From: JBHIBD01 sp046758865
Lineage (GTDB): Bacteria > Planctomycetota > Brocadiia > Brocadiales > Bathyanammoxibiaceae
Length of the DNA: 30,268 nt
Assembly: GCA_046758865.1 (NCBI GenBank)
Contig: JBHIBD010000025.1
Location: 1 to 30,268 of the forward strand
Reading direction: 5' to 3'
The notes below the pieces were generated by a model. The model ran no database searches. It worked only from the letters and a program-made list of their open reading frames with translations, and had not been told where the DNA came from. A program made the position numbers and the translations under genes. Shown in pieces: positions 7,894 to 15,833 of this stretch; the first letter of the stretch is position 1; each line of letters opens with the position of its first letter.

Positions 7894-9234
7894 TTAGCGC
7901 ATACCCTTTTCTACCTCTTTGAGTGACTCGTCAAATATGGACAGCGCCTTCTCAGTGTCCTTCTTTGTAATAATTAGGGGAGGGACGAAGCGGATGGCAT
8001 TATGCCCACAGTCTAAAAGAAGCAGGCCCTTCTTGAAGGCCTTTTCCACGACCTTATTTCTTTCTTCTCCAGCCCTTTTCTTAGTGTTTTTATCCTTGAC
8101 CATTTCCACGGCGATCATGAGGCCCTTGCCCCTTACCTCTCCAACGAGAGGGCGCGTGGCGCAAAGATTTTGTAATTCTTTTAGGAGATAGTTGCCCACC
8201 TTCGCCGCATTTTCTATCAACCCACCTTTAAGGATGTCGATAGTGGTCAGGGCTGCACGGCAGCTCACCGGGCTGCCGCCGAAGGTGCTGGCGTGGGCAC
8301 CCGGAGGCCAGTCCATTATCTTGTTACTCGCTATAGTTGCCCCAAGTGGCAGGCCGGAGGCAATGCCCTTGGCCAGACACACTACATCTGGCAACACATC
8401 GTAGTGTTCTATTGCGAGCATCTTGCCTGTCCGCCCCATCCCAGACTGGACCTCGTCGGCGACAAGCATGATGCCATATTTTTTGCAAAGCCTTCCAAGC
8501 CCTTGGATGAACTCCTTTGGTGGCACGATGTATCCGCCCTCCCCCTGTATAGGCTCAACGAACACGGCCGCCACCTCCTCTGCTGGCAGATGAGTTGTAA
8601 AAATTTCCTCTTCAATCCAACTGACACAGGCGGTCTTGCACTGGGGGTAGGTTAATCCATAGGCGCAGCGGTAGCAGTAGGCGTAAGGCACGTGCACTAC
8701 CCCGGGCAGTAGCGGCGCGAAACCTTTGCGCTGGATCGGCTTGCTGCCGGTGAGTGAGAGCGCACCCAAGGTCCTGCCGTGGAAGGCATTTATGAAGGCG
8801 ATAATGTAGTAGCGCTTGGTATGGTGGTGCACAAGCTTTATGGCGGCTTCCACTGACTCTGCACCTGAGTTGCTGAAAAAAACCCTCTTGGGGGACGGCC
8901 CTGGACAGAGAGTGTCCAGCCGCTCGGCAAGTTCTATCTGCAAGGGGCTATAAAAGTCTGCCCCAGACATGTGAAGGAGTTCCTTCGACTGCTGGGTAAT
9001 GGCCTTTACTATCCGTGGGTGACAGTGCCCAGTGTTGGAGACAGCCACCCCCGCAGTAAAGTCCAGGTATCTGTTGCCATCCACGTCCTCGACCATGGCC
9101 CCGTTTGCCCTTTTCACCATCAGTGGGTAGACCCTAGCGGGAGAGGGCGAGATGTATCTTTGGTCCTTTTTTAGTAGCTCTTTTGCCTTTGGTCCTGGTG
9201 GTTGTATCTTTATAAACGGGTAGCTTTTAGACAT
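7894..9234 (-). CDS. Class III (omega-type) PLP aminotransferase family protein
   Basis: A 446-residue fold-type I PLP enzyme of the GABA/acetylornithine aminotransferase class. Seen are the phosphate-binding SNSGAES (121-127), FHGRT (151-155), the cofactor aspartate in VADEVQSGMGRTG (Asp260), and the Schiff-base lysine Lys289 in CLAKGIASGLPLG. The long N-terminal part and the insert with Cys187, Cys190, Cys199 and Cys203 match a subgroup containing archaeal aminotransferases and amino acid racemases. Substrate is unclear: GABA, ornithine-type or branched-chain amino acids are all possible. Its start overlaps the end of the oxidoreductase gamma gene by 8 bases, so it probably supplies or interconverts the amino acid whose 2-oxoacid feeds that enzyme. 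Confidence 0.88.
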   Translation of the reverse strand: MSKSYPFIKIQPPGPKAKELLKKDQRYISPSPARVYPLMVKRANGAMVEDVDGNRYLDFTAGVAVSNTGHCHPRIVKAITQQSKELLHMSGADFYSPLQIELAERLDTLCPGPSPKRVFFSNSGAESVEAAIKLVHHHTKRYYIIAFINAFHGRTLGALSLTGSKPIQRKGFAPLLPGVVHVPYAYCYRCAYGLTYPQCKTACVSWIEEEIFTTHLPAEEVAAVFVEPIQGEGGYIVPPKEFIQGLGRLCKKYGIMLVADEVQSGMGRTGKMLAIEHYDVLPDVVCLAKGIASGLPLGATIASNKIMDWPPGAHASTFGGSPVSCRAALTTIDILKGGLIENAAKVGNYLLKELQNLCATRPLVGEVRGKGLMIAVEMVKDKNTKKRAGEERNKVVEKAFKKGLLLLDCGHNAIRFVPPLIITKKDTEKALSIFDESLKEVEKGMR

Positions 9235-9766
9235 GCGCCTCGACCTCGAGTCCTAACCTCCAGCCCAGCTCAAGGGCCTTTAGGTTGAGTTCGCGAAATT
9301 TTTTTCCTATTGTTACCTCTATGGCCTCTTTCAATGAGTCCTTCGACACAAGTGATGTATGTGCCACCAGGGCGGAGAGGATTACTATGTTGGCCACTGC
9401 CTTGCTATCGAGTTCTCTCGAGGAGATTTCAGTGGCGGGAATGGGAATTTGTTTAGTGGTTACCCGTGCATCGGGTGAAACACCCTTTGGGTCGAACAGG
9501 ATGGCTCCTCTGACATCTGCACAGAACCTGTCGTATCCCTCCTGTGCCAGTGTAATCAGGAAATCAGCCTCTGTAACGTAGGGGTAGTCTATGGGCTCGT
9601 CTGAGATTATTACCTCTGCGCGGCAGGGTGTGCCCCTCGACTCCGGGCCGTATGTGCTTGACTGGGCCACGTATTTTTTCTCGATTGCGCCTGCCTGTCC
9701 CAGGAGTTGGGCACTTAGAACTATCCCCTGACCTCCCAGGCCCACTATCCTTATCTGCTTCTTCAT
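9227..9766 (-). CDS. 2-oxoacid:ferredoxin oxidoreductase, gamma subunit
   Basis: A 179-residue gamma (KorC/VorC-like) subunit with GLGGQGI at residues 9-15 and the family segment SSTYGPESRGTPCRAEV. The frame stays open upstream to 9799, but the ATG at 9766 (MKKQIRIVGLGGQG) matches the family start and lies four bases after the beta-subunit stop. It is the structural subunit completing the CoA-binding part of the enzyme. It overlaps the aminotransferase gene by 8 bases. Order in transcription is alpha, beta, gamma. Confidence 0.9.
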   Translation of the reverse strand: MKKQIRIVGLGGQGIVLSAQLLGQAGAIEKKYVAQSSTYGPESRGTPCRAEVIISDEPIDYPYVTEADFLITLAQEGYDRFCADVRGAILFDPKGVSPDARVTTKQIPIPATEISSRELDSKAVANIVILSALVAHTSLVSKDSLKEAIEVTIGKKFRELNLKALELGWRLGLEVEAHV

Positions 9767-9770
9767 AGCA

Positions 9771-10538
9771 TTAGTTCTTTCTGGACACGAACTCACCAAT
9801 GACTATCTTTCCCTCGATGGCTTCAGGCCGAGATTTTTTGGCCGTCTGGCGGGATATGCATCTTTTCATTAAATCCCTTAATATTTCAGGGGCTGGGGGG
9901 CGTTCCTCTTTCCTGCCGTAGTGCGTCGGACAAGGTGAGAGGACGTCTATAAAGGAAAAGCCACGGTGACGAAGTGCCTTTTTTATATAGTTAATGAGGG
10001 GTTTTGTGTGCATGACCGATGACCTGGCCACATAGCTGGCCCCTGCTGCCTCTACCAGTCTGCACAGGTCGAACGGCGGTTCAGGGTTGCCACCCACGGT
10101 GGTTGAGGTAAAGGCACCCTCACTGGTGGTGCATGATACCTGGCCGCCCGTCATGCCGTATATCTCGTTATTTGCACAGATTACCGTCATATCTATGTCT
10201 CTCCTTGCGGCGTGTATGAGGTGATTACCGCCTATAGAGCCAAGGTCCCCCTCCCCACTTATCACCATTACGTTCAGTTTTGGGTTGAAGAGTTTTGCGC
10301 CCGTGGCAAAGGCAACGGGCCTGCCGTGGGTAACGTGCAGGGTATCGGCCTTGTAGTGTGGGCTGGGTATCCAGCCGGCGCATCCGATGCCAGAGACGAA
10401 CAGCATATTTCTAAAATCCAGTCCCAACTCATCAATGGCCCTCAGTATGTCTGTCATGAGGATACCGTGGCCACACCCGGGGCAAAAGGGTGTGGGGAGG
10501 GTTTCGGTGCGTAGGTACTTCTCTAACCTGTGTTTCAT
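9771..10538 (-). CDS. 2-oxoacid:ferredoxin oxidoreductase, beta (TPP-binding) subunit
   Basis: A 255-residue KorB-like subunit that binds thiamine pyrophosphate and one 4Fe-4S cluster. The TPP/Mg motif begins SGEGDLGSIGGNH (94-106) and ends CANNEIYGMTGGQ (121-133). Candidate cluster ligands are Cys19, Cys22, Cys53 and Cys203, arranged as in characterised 2-oxoacid:ferredoxin oxidoreductases, so the enzyme should transfer electrons although no separate ferredoxin-like delta gene is present. It decarboxylates a 2-oxoacid oxidatively to acyl-CoA and CO2. 2-Oxoglutarate or branched-chain 2-oxoacids are the likely substrates; sequence reading does not decide. It starts 8 bases after the alpha-subunit stop. 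Confidence 0.92.
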   Translation of the reverse strand: MKHRLEKYLRTETLPTPFCPGCGHGILMTDILRAIDELGLDFRNMLFVSGIGCAGWIPSPHYKADTLHVTHGRPVAFATGAKLFNPKLNVMVISGEGDLGSIGGNHLIHAARRDIDMTVICANNEIYGMTGGQVSCTTSEGAFTSTTVGGNPEPPFDLCRLVEAAGASYVARSSVMHTKPLINYIKKALRHRGFSFIDVLSPCPTHYGRKEERPPAPEILRDLMKRCISRQTAKKSRPEAIEGKIVIGEFVSRKN

Positions 10539-10546
10539 CTCAACTT

Positions 10547-11680
10547 TTATGCCATGATGGGTTCAAGTATCTCACCAGATGTGATGACCTCTCCATCTAC
10601 CCTGGTGATGGAAATGGTTTCCACGTCGGCCCGGGCAAACCTCTCCACCTCCTGGGCAATCTGCCCGCGGTTCATCTCGGGGACCAATATCCGTTTGGCC
10701 TTAAGGTTGCGTATATTGTGTTCGGGGAAGGGCCAGACGGTTTTTAGCCTGAGGAGGCCTGCCTTTATGCCCTTGTCACACGCCTGTTTTATGGCCTTTA
10801 GGGCCGCCCTCGCCGCAATTCCGTAGGCAACTACCACCACATCGGCGTCTTCGATAAGATATTCTTCTGTCTGGATGATTTTATCTGCGTTTCTCAATAT
10901 CTTTTCGTTGAGTCTGGTTACTAATTTTTTTTGTGTATTTGGGTCCTGCGTCCTTCGGTAGCCGAACTCGTCGTGGGTGGAGCCGGTGATTAGTAAAGCC
11001 TCTCCCTCACCGAAGCTGGCCATTGGAGGTACACCACCGGGGTCGTCCGTGCCAAAGTGGGGCCTGTTGGGTAATTTCCTGCGGTTTGACACAGTAACCG
11101 CTCCCGGCACAGTGCATATCTCCCTCAGGTGGGCAATGGCAGCGTCGGACATTATAAAGACAGGGACACGGTAGGTCTCAGCCAGATTAAAGGCCTCCAC
11201 CGTAAGCCCGTACATCTCCTGAACGGACCAGGGTGAGAGGGCTATTATCTGATAATCGGTGCCTGAACACCACCTGACCTGCATCATGTCGCCACTATAT
11301 GGTCTGGTGGCCTGACCGGTGGACGGCCCGGCCCTCTGGACGTCTACTATTACGCAGGGTGTCTCGGTCATCACCGCATAGCCAATGTTTTCGGCCATGA
11401 GGCTGAGTCCGGGACCCGAGGTGGCCGTCATAGCCTTGGCCCCTGCCCAGACAGCACCTATCACCGCTCCAAGGGAGGCTATCTCGTCCTCCATCTGTAT
11501 GAAGATACCACCTACCTCTGGCAGCCTATACGATAGTCTTTCCATTATCTCGCTTGAGGGTGATATGGGGTATCCCGCAAAGAACCTGCACCCTGCTCGA
11601 ATGGCCGCCTCGGCCACTGCCTCGTTGCCCTCCCAGAAATATTCGCCTGGTGGAATATTGCCATTTAACCTTTTATTCAT
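10547..11680 (-). CDS. 2-oxoacid:ferredoxin oxidoreductase, alpha subunit
   Basis: A 377-residue KorA-like alpha subunit with the pyrimidine-binding region: GNEAVAEAAIRAGCRFFAGY, then PISPSSEIME, MEDEIASLGAVIGA and TSGPGLSLMAENIG. There is no fused gamma domain, in keeping with the separate gamma gene. The ATG at 11680 (MNKRLNG) is chosen; a TTG two codons upstream at 11686 is an alternative. No strong ribosome site is visible for either. A palindrome sits immediately upstream, between it and the acyl-CoA dehydrogenase gene. Confidence 0.92.
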   Translation of the reverse strand: MNKRLNGNIPPGEYFWEGNEAVAEAAIRAGCRFFAGYPISPSSEIMERLSYRLPEVGGIFIQMEDEIASLGAVIGAVWAGAKAMTATSGPGLSLMAENIGYAVMTETPCVIVDVQRAGPSTGQATRPYSGDMMQVRWCSGTDYQIIALSPWSVQEMYGLTVEAFNLAETYRVPVFIMSDAAIAHLREICTVPGAVTVSNRRKLPNRPHFGTDDPGGVPPMASFGEGEALLITGSTHDEFGYRRTQDPNTQKKLVTRLNEKILRNADKIIQTEEYLIEDADVVVVAYGIAARAALKAIKQACDKGIKAGLLRLKTVWPFPEHNIRNLKAKRILVPEMNRGQIAQEVERFARADVETISITRVDGEVITSGEILEPIMA

Positions 11681-11698
11681 GGCCAACTTGTGTATTAT

Positions 11699-11729
11699 TT
11701 GTAGGGACGGAGCTTATCCCTGTCTACAA
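11699..11729. repeat. REP-like imperfect palindrome (copy 2) between acyl-CoA dehydrogenase and korA-like gene
   Basis: TTGTAGGGACGGA on the left is mirrored by TCCCTGTCTACAA on the right around GCTTA. The ends TTGTAG/CTACAA pair perfectly, followed by inner GGA/TCC pairing with small bulges. It fills most of the gap between the two genes. The GTAGGG start is shared with the palindromes at 4690 and 12969. Confidence 0.6.
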
Positions 11730-11747
11730 CGGACTTCCTATAAAAGA

Positions 11748-12911
11748 CTATGCAAACGCCTTCAGGCCGAGCACCTCTCTTCCTACTATCAGTTTTTGTA
11801 TCTCTGAGGTGCCCTCGTATATGGTGGCCACGCGTGCGTCACGCAGGTATCTCTCCACGGGGAATTCATCTGAGTAGCCGTAGCCGCCGTGTATTTGCAC
11901 GGCCATGTTGGCGGCCCTCAGGGCGGCTTCTGAGGCAAAATATTTTGCAATAGATGTCTCCAAAGTACCTCTCTCGCCTTTATTCTTTATGTCTGCGGCC
12001 TTATAGACCAGTAGCCTGGCAGCCTCGGTGTCTGTCACCATACGGGCGACCATGTCCTGTATTAATTGAAAGGAGCCGATTGGTCTATCGAACTGGACGC
12101 GTTCTTTGGCATATTTGACGCTTGCGTCTATACATGCCTGCAAGATGCCCACGCAACCTGCGGCAACACCGAAGCGCCCGTTGTCAAGCCCACTCATGGC
12201 CACCTTAAATCCCTCGCCGACCCCTCCCAGCACGGCGTCGCTGGGCAGTTCGCAGTCCTCCAGAAAGATTTCGGCCGTATTTGAGGACCTTAGGCCCAGT
12301 TTATTCTCTATATTTTTTGTGGAGTATCCTTTTACTTTTTTGCACTCTATTACAAATGCCGTCAGGCCCTCATGTTTTTCTTTGGTGTTTGGGTTGGTGC
12401 GCGCGATAAGGATAGCGATGTCTGCAACTCCAGCGTTTGAAATCCATGTCTTTGTGCCGTTCAGGACCCATTTATCTCCGGTCAAGACCGCCCTGGTGCT
12501 CTGATTGGCGGCATCGGAGCCTGCGCCTGGTTCAGTAAGGGCGAAGCACCCGATTATCTCTCCTCGGCATAGTGCAGGTATGTATTTCTGCTTTTGCTCC
12601 TCTGTGCCCCAGTTGAGGATGGATAGTTCCACGAGGGATACCTGCACGGATAGTGTCGTCTTTACCGAGGAGCATGCCCTCCCAATTTCTTCTGTGATTA
12701 TAGCGTGGCTTATGTAATCTAGTCCAGCACCTCCGTATTCCTCTGGGATAGGGCCGCCCAGGAGACCCATGGGGGCCATCTTTTTTAGGATTTCATATGG
12801 GAAGCGGCACTTTCTATCGTTTTCTCTTGCGACTGGGACAATCTCCTCCTCGGCAAATCTCCGGGTCATTTCCTTTATTGCCTTTTGTTCCGGGGTCAGT
12901 CCAAAATCCAT
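11748..12911 (-). CDS. Acyl-CoA dehydrogenase (short-chain type)
   Basis: A 387-residue FAD flavoprotein of the usual acyl-CoA dehydrogenase length. It shows FALTEPGAGSDA, the flavin segment WISNAGVAD, and the catalytic base Glu366 in IYEGTSEIQ, the position used by short-chain and butyryl-CoA dehydrogenases; isovaleryl and long-chain types carry the base elsewhere. GGYGYSDEFPVERYLRDAR is also typical. It makes the trans-2-enoyl-CoA double bond and passes electrons to EtfAB. A GAGGAA ribosome site precedes the ATG. It is the first gene of the - strand arm after the palindrome at 12969, and is followed by the 2-oxoacid oxidoreductase that could produce its acyl-CoA substrate. Confidence 0.93.
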   Translation of the reverse strand: MDFGLTPEQKAIKEMTRRFAEEEIVPVARENDRKCRFPYEILKKMAPMGLLGGPIPEEYGGAGLDYISHAIITEEIGRACSSVKTTLSVQVSLVELSILNWGTEEQKQKYIPALCRGEIIGCFALTEPGAGSDAANQSTRAVLTGDKWVLNGTKTWISNAGVADIAILIARTNPNTKEKHEGLTAFVIECKKVKGYSTKNIENKLGLRSSNTAEIFLEDCELPSDAVLGGVGEGFKVAMSGLDNGRFGVAAGCVGILQACIDASVKYAKERVQFDRPIGSFQLIQDMVARMVTDTEAARLLVYKAADIKNKGERGTLETSIAKYFASEAALRAANMAVQIHGGYGYSDEFPVERYLRDARVATIYEGTSEIQKLIVGREVLGLKAFA

Positions 12912-12952
12912 TGATACTGTTCCTCTGGGTTGGGTAAGTCTTATATTAAGAA

Positions 12953-12976
12953 CTCATGTAGGGGCTCATGTAGGGG
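12953..12976. repeat. Perfect 12-base tandem duplication
   Basis: CTCATGTAGGGG occurs twice head to tail (12953-12964 and 12965-12976). The second copy runs into the left arm of the palindrome at 12969-12997, so the repeat duplicates the palindrome edge plus its flank. Confidence 0.8.
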
Positions 12977-12997
12977 CGGGGTGGCCCCGCCCCTACA
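12969..12997. repeat. REP-like perfect palindrome (copy 3) between aarF-like and acyl-CoA dehydrogenase genes
   Basis: Two perfect 13-base arms, TGTAGGGGCGGGG and CCCCGCCCCTACA, flank a 3-base loop TGG. It lies in the 103-base gap between the two - strand genes. With no T run after it on the - strand it does not look like a standard terminator. Its size, GC-rich core and intergenic place suit a REP-type element. Confidence 0.8.
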
Positions 12998-13014
12998 GTT
13001 GGTGACCATCTTTT

Positions 13015-14715
13015 TTAGAGTCTTCCTGAGCGCATTATTCCTATCGCCAGCCAGATGCCCATGATGGTGGAGAACAGGTAGCCGAGTATGCCGAATAGTG
13101 GGACATTATTCATGACCATGGGCCCTACCCCTGCCATCATGACCAGGCTGGATGCAATTACCGTAGCAGCCAAGATGATACTGAGTGCTAGGCGGTTACT
13201 CGAGCGGTCAAGTTCGTATGCAAAGTACTCGAGCTCCACGTGCCTGAGTGACACCTCCATCTTCCCACTGAGTAGTTTTCGGATTAAATGCCTCATCTCC
13301 TTAGGGCCTTGAGATATCAGGTTGGTCAGGTGCCAGGAGGTCTCACTGGCCATTCTTCCGATGTGCTCTGGGGAGAAGCGTTCCCTCATCAGGCCCTTGG
13401 CGAAGGGTGTTACCGTTTTTTGGAGGTCGAGCGCTGGGTCAAGTTGTCTGGTCATGCCGGCCACGGTGACAAAGGATTTCCCAAGTAAAACAAAGTCCCT
13501 GGGTAGCATGAGCTTATACTCCCGTGCAACCCTCATCATGTCAAAGAAGGCGTTTCTGGGGTCTATTCTCTCCAGGGGTATGCCCCTGTATTTCTCCATG
13601 GTCTCCAGGAGGGAGGCCTTGAGTGCGTCTAGATTGCTGCGGCCGTCCGTAGGTATGGCCCCGATATCCATAAAGATGTCTACATATAGGTCCATATCCT
13701 TCTTCAGTAGGGCGAATAGTGCCGTTGTGAGTTGGCTCCTCAGGTCTTCCGTTAAGTAGCCCACCATACCGAAGTCTATCATGGATATGGAGCCGAGCTC
13801 AGAGACCATGAGGTTGCCCGGATGTGGGTCAGCGTGGAATAGGCCAGCCCTGAAGTACTGTTCCATGAAGTCTGTGAGGAGTTCCGTGGCTAGTCTTCTG
13901 GTATTAATCCCTTTTTCCTCGAGGGTTTTTATATCGCAAAGGCTGATGTCCTTGAACCTCTCCATAGTCAAGATGCTCGATGTGGTAAGGTCCCAGCACA
14001 CCTTTGGGATGTGAACGTTCTCATTGTCGCGGTATATCTGATAGAACTTGGTGGTGTTAGAGGCCTCGGTAATAAAATCGAGTTCATTTTGTATAACGCG
14101 GTAGAACTCCTCTACCAGCATGGTGGGTCGAAAGGGCTTGAGCTCCTCCATCCTCTCGGCCCTTTCAGCTATGAGTGCAAGTAGGTCAACGTCGTTCCTG
14201 ATTATCTGGTCAATGCCCGGCCGCTTTACCTTTACTACGACTTCCCCGTCATTTGGCAGGGTTGCGGCATGGACCTGGGCAATGGAGCCGCAGGCTATAG
14301 GCTCATCCTGGAAAGAGGAAAAGAGTTTTTCTATGGGTGTTTTTAGTTCTTCTTCAATGATGGTCCTGGCCAGCTTTGGATCGAAGGGCTTGACGTCTTT
14401 CTGCAGTTTACGAAGTTCCTGGATGAAGTCCTCGGGGAGGATATCTGGTCTGGTTGAGAGCATTTGGCCCAGCTTTACGTACGTTGGCCCGAGTTCCTGT
14501 AATACTGTGACAATACGTGCGGCAAGGGGTTTTTCTTCCAGGGCGATTCGTTTCTCGAGGAACCGCTTCCCGATCGGCAGGTACTCGCTAAGCCTGAGGT
14601 TTGAGACCATGTGGCCGAAGCCATGTCTTACCAGTACCTGAAGTATCTGGGAGAGCCGTTGGAATCGCCGAGGTGTCCTTGCGATGTCTCTGAGGCGCAA
14701 TAGAAGGCCCTCCAC
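13015..14715 (-). CDS. AarF/UbiB (ABC1) family kinase-like protein
   Basis: A 566-residue protein of the atypical kinase family linked to ubiquinone or menaquinone metabolism. Seen are the KxGQ motif (KLGQ, residues 81-84), the alanine-type nucleotide loop GSIAQVHAA (143-151), lysines at 162/164, HADPHPGN (294-301) and DFG (314-316), then two C-terminal membrane segments at about 510-560. These are the family hallmarks for ATP binding and membrane attachment. The start is GTG at 14715, directly after the kdsA stop (TAAGTG), implying coupled translation; the N-terminal sequence is family-like so a later start is unlikely. Its exact role here is unknown; quinone synthesis would fit the quinone-linked Etf route nearby. 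Confidence 0.88.
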   Translation of the reverse strand: MEGLLLRLRDIARTPRRFQRLSQILQVLVRHGFGHMVSNLRLSEYLPIGKRFLEKRIALEEKPLAARIVTVLQELGPTYVKLGQMLSTRPDILPEDFIQELRKLQKDVKPFDPKLARTIIEEELKTPIEKLFSSFQDEPIACGSIAQVHAATLPNDGEVVVKVKRPGIDQIIRNDVDLLALIAERAERMEELKPFRPTMLVEEFYRVIQNELDFITEASNTTKFYQIYRDNENVHIPKVCWDLTTSSILTMERFKDISLCDIKTLEEKGINTRRLATELLTDFMEQYFRAGLFHADPHPGNLMVSELGSISMIDFGMVGYLTEDLRSQLTTALFALLKKDMDLYVDIFMDIGAIPTDGRSNLDALKASLLETMEKYRGIPLERIDPRNAFFDMMRVAREYKLMLPRDFVLLGKSFVTVAGMTRQLDPALDLQKTVTPFAKGLMRERFSPEHIGRMASETSWHLTNLISQGPKEMRHLIRKLLSGKMEVSLRHVELEYFAYELDRSSNRLALSIILAATVIASSLVMMAGVGPMVMNNVPLFGILGYLFSTIMGIWLAIGIMRSGRL

Positions 14716-15513
14716 TTAGGCTGAAACGTTTTTAGAATCTTCCAGGACTATCTCTCGTATCTTCTTCAATTTCTCCAGTATGGGGGGTAGCGTGTCAATA
14801 AGTAGCATAGTTGACGAGTCGCATAAGGCCTTTTCGGGTTGTTCATGGACCTCGAGGAATAGTCCATCGGTGCCTGCAGCCACGGCCGCCCTGGCCAGAG
14901 GCTCCACCATGTGTCTGTCTCCACCTGAAGAGCTTCCCTGTCCACTGGGGAGCTGCACACTATGTGTCGCATCAAAGAGTACAGGATAACCTATCTCCTT
15001 TAGTATGACTATTGACCTCATGTCGCTAACCAAGTTGTTGTATCCAAAGGTGGTTCCCCTCTCGGTGAAGATTATCTTGTCGTTACCTGTGCTAAGGATC
15101 TTTTCGGCCACCAGCTTCATGTCCCAGGGTGCCATGAATTGACCTTTTTTAACATTCACCGGTTTGCCCGTTTCCGCTGCGCGGAGGATAAGGTCTGTTT
15201 GACGGCAGAGAAAGGCAGGGATCTGTATAATATCCAATACCTTGGCAGCCTTCTCCACCTCTGCAGGGTGATGAACGTCCGAAAGAACAGGTATGTCCAA
15301 CGTGGACTTTATCTCATGGAGTATTTCTAACCCTTTATCAGGACCTGGGCCACGGAAGGAATGTATGGAGCTCCTGTTTCCCTTGTCATAAGAGGCCTTA
15401 AATACAAAGGGGAGGTTGAGACCTTGAACGAGCCCCTTTAGTCTCTTTGCTATTCTGAGGCAGGTTTCCCTTGTCTCAATTACACAAGGGCCGGCCACCA
15501 CTGCCAGGGGCAT
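14716..15513 (-). CDS. kdsA: 3-deoxy-8-phosphooctulonate (Kdo-8-P) synthase
   Basis: A 265-residue KdsA, which condenses phosphoenolpyruvate with arabinose 5-phosphate for the Kdo of lipopolysaccharide. VVAGPCVIE begins the barrel, followed by FKASYDKGNRSS, FRGPG, SDVHH, QIPAFLCRQTD and FGYNNLVSDMR. Cys10, His184, Glu221 and Asp232 occupy the metal-ligand positions known from the Aquifex enzyme, so this is the metal-dependent class rather than the E. coli type. It implies a lipopolysaccharide-bearing outer membrane. No strong ribosome site is visible. The gene is first in the - strand run and diverges from the TPR gene across a 320-base spacer. Confidence 0.94.
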   Translation of the reverse strand: MPLAVVAGPCVIETRETCLRIAKRLKGLVQGLNLPFVFKASYDKGNRSSIHSFRGPGPDKGLEILHEIKSTLDIPVLSDVHHPAEVEKAAKVLDIIQIPAFLCRQTDLILRAAETGKPVNVKKGQFMAPWDMKLVAEKILSTGNDKIIFTERGTTFGYNNLVSDMRSIVILKEIGYPVLFDATHSVQLPSGQGSSSGGDRHMVEPLARAAVAAGTDGLFLEVHEQPEKALCDSSTMLLIDTLPPILEKLKKIREIVLEDSKNVSA

Positions 15514-15833
15514 AGTAGGCCCAAAAGAGAGGTTTTTTATGCAAACCGATTTCGTAGGATTTATCCCCTAAGTGGTTATTTTATACGGGCTCTTGTAAAG
15601 AGTAGTCCTCTTCAAGAGGTACTATATCATAGACTTAGTGCACAGTCAAATCTGTAAATCAGATAAATTTTAGTTGCAATTTTGGCCCGTATTGCATATA
15701 TTTGCAATTTACAAGATGGTGGAAGAGTACACGTTACAACCTACCCCGAGGTTTCTGCCAGTTGCGAGCAATGTCCCCGCTGAGAAGGCGTTTTTCAGAG
15801 GTCTTGTCCTGTGTACCTTTTTAAGGAGGGAAT
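15514..15833. other. 320-base divergent spacer
   Basis: This gap separates kdsA (- strand) from the TPR/alpha-CTD gene (+ strand). It is AT-rich in its middle, holds the + strand promoter described at 15674 and several TTGCAA/ATTGCA repeats around it, and no convincing open frame or structured RNA. Promoters for kdsA must lie in its left half, but I could not place one with confidence. Confidence 0.6.
15674..15702 (+). promoter_or_regulatory. Sigma70-like promoter for the TPR/alpha-CTD gene
   Basis: TTGCAA at 15674-15679 and TATATT at 15697-15702 are separated by exactly 17 bases, close to the housekeeping consensus. It would give a leader of roughly 125 bases before the ATG at 15834. The TTGCAA hexamer recurs at 15702-15707, making a possible operator half-site. 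Confidence 0.5.

Noticed and set aside
9767..9799. Upstream start for the gamma subunit at 9799
   Set aside because: It would run into the end of the beta-subunit gene and add 11 residues absent from the family; ATG 9766 fits better.
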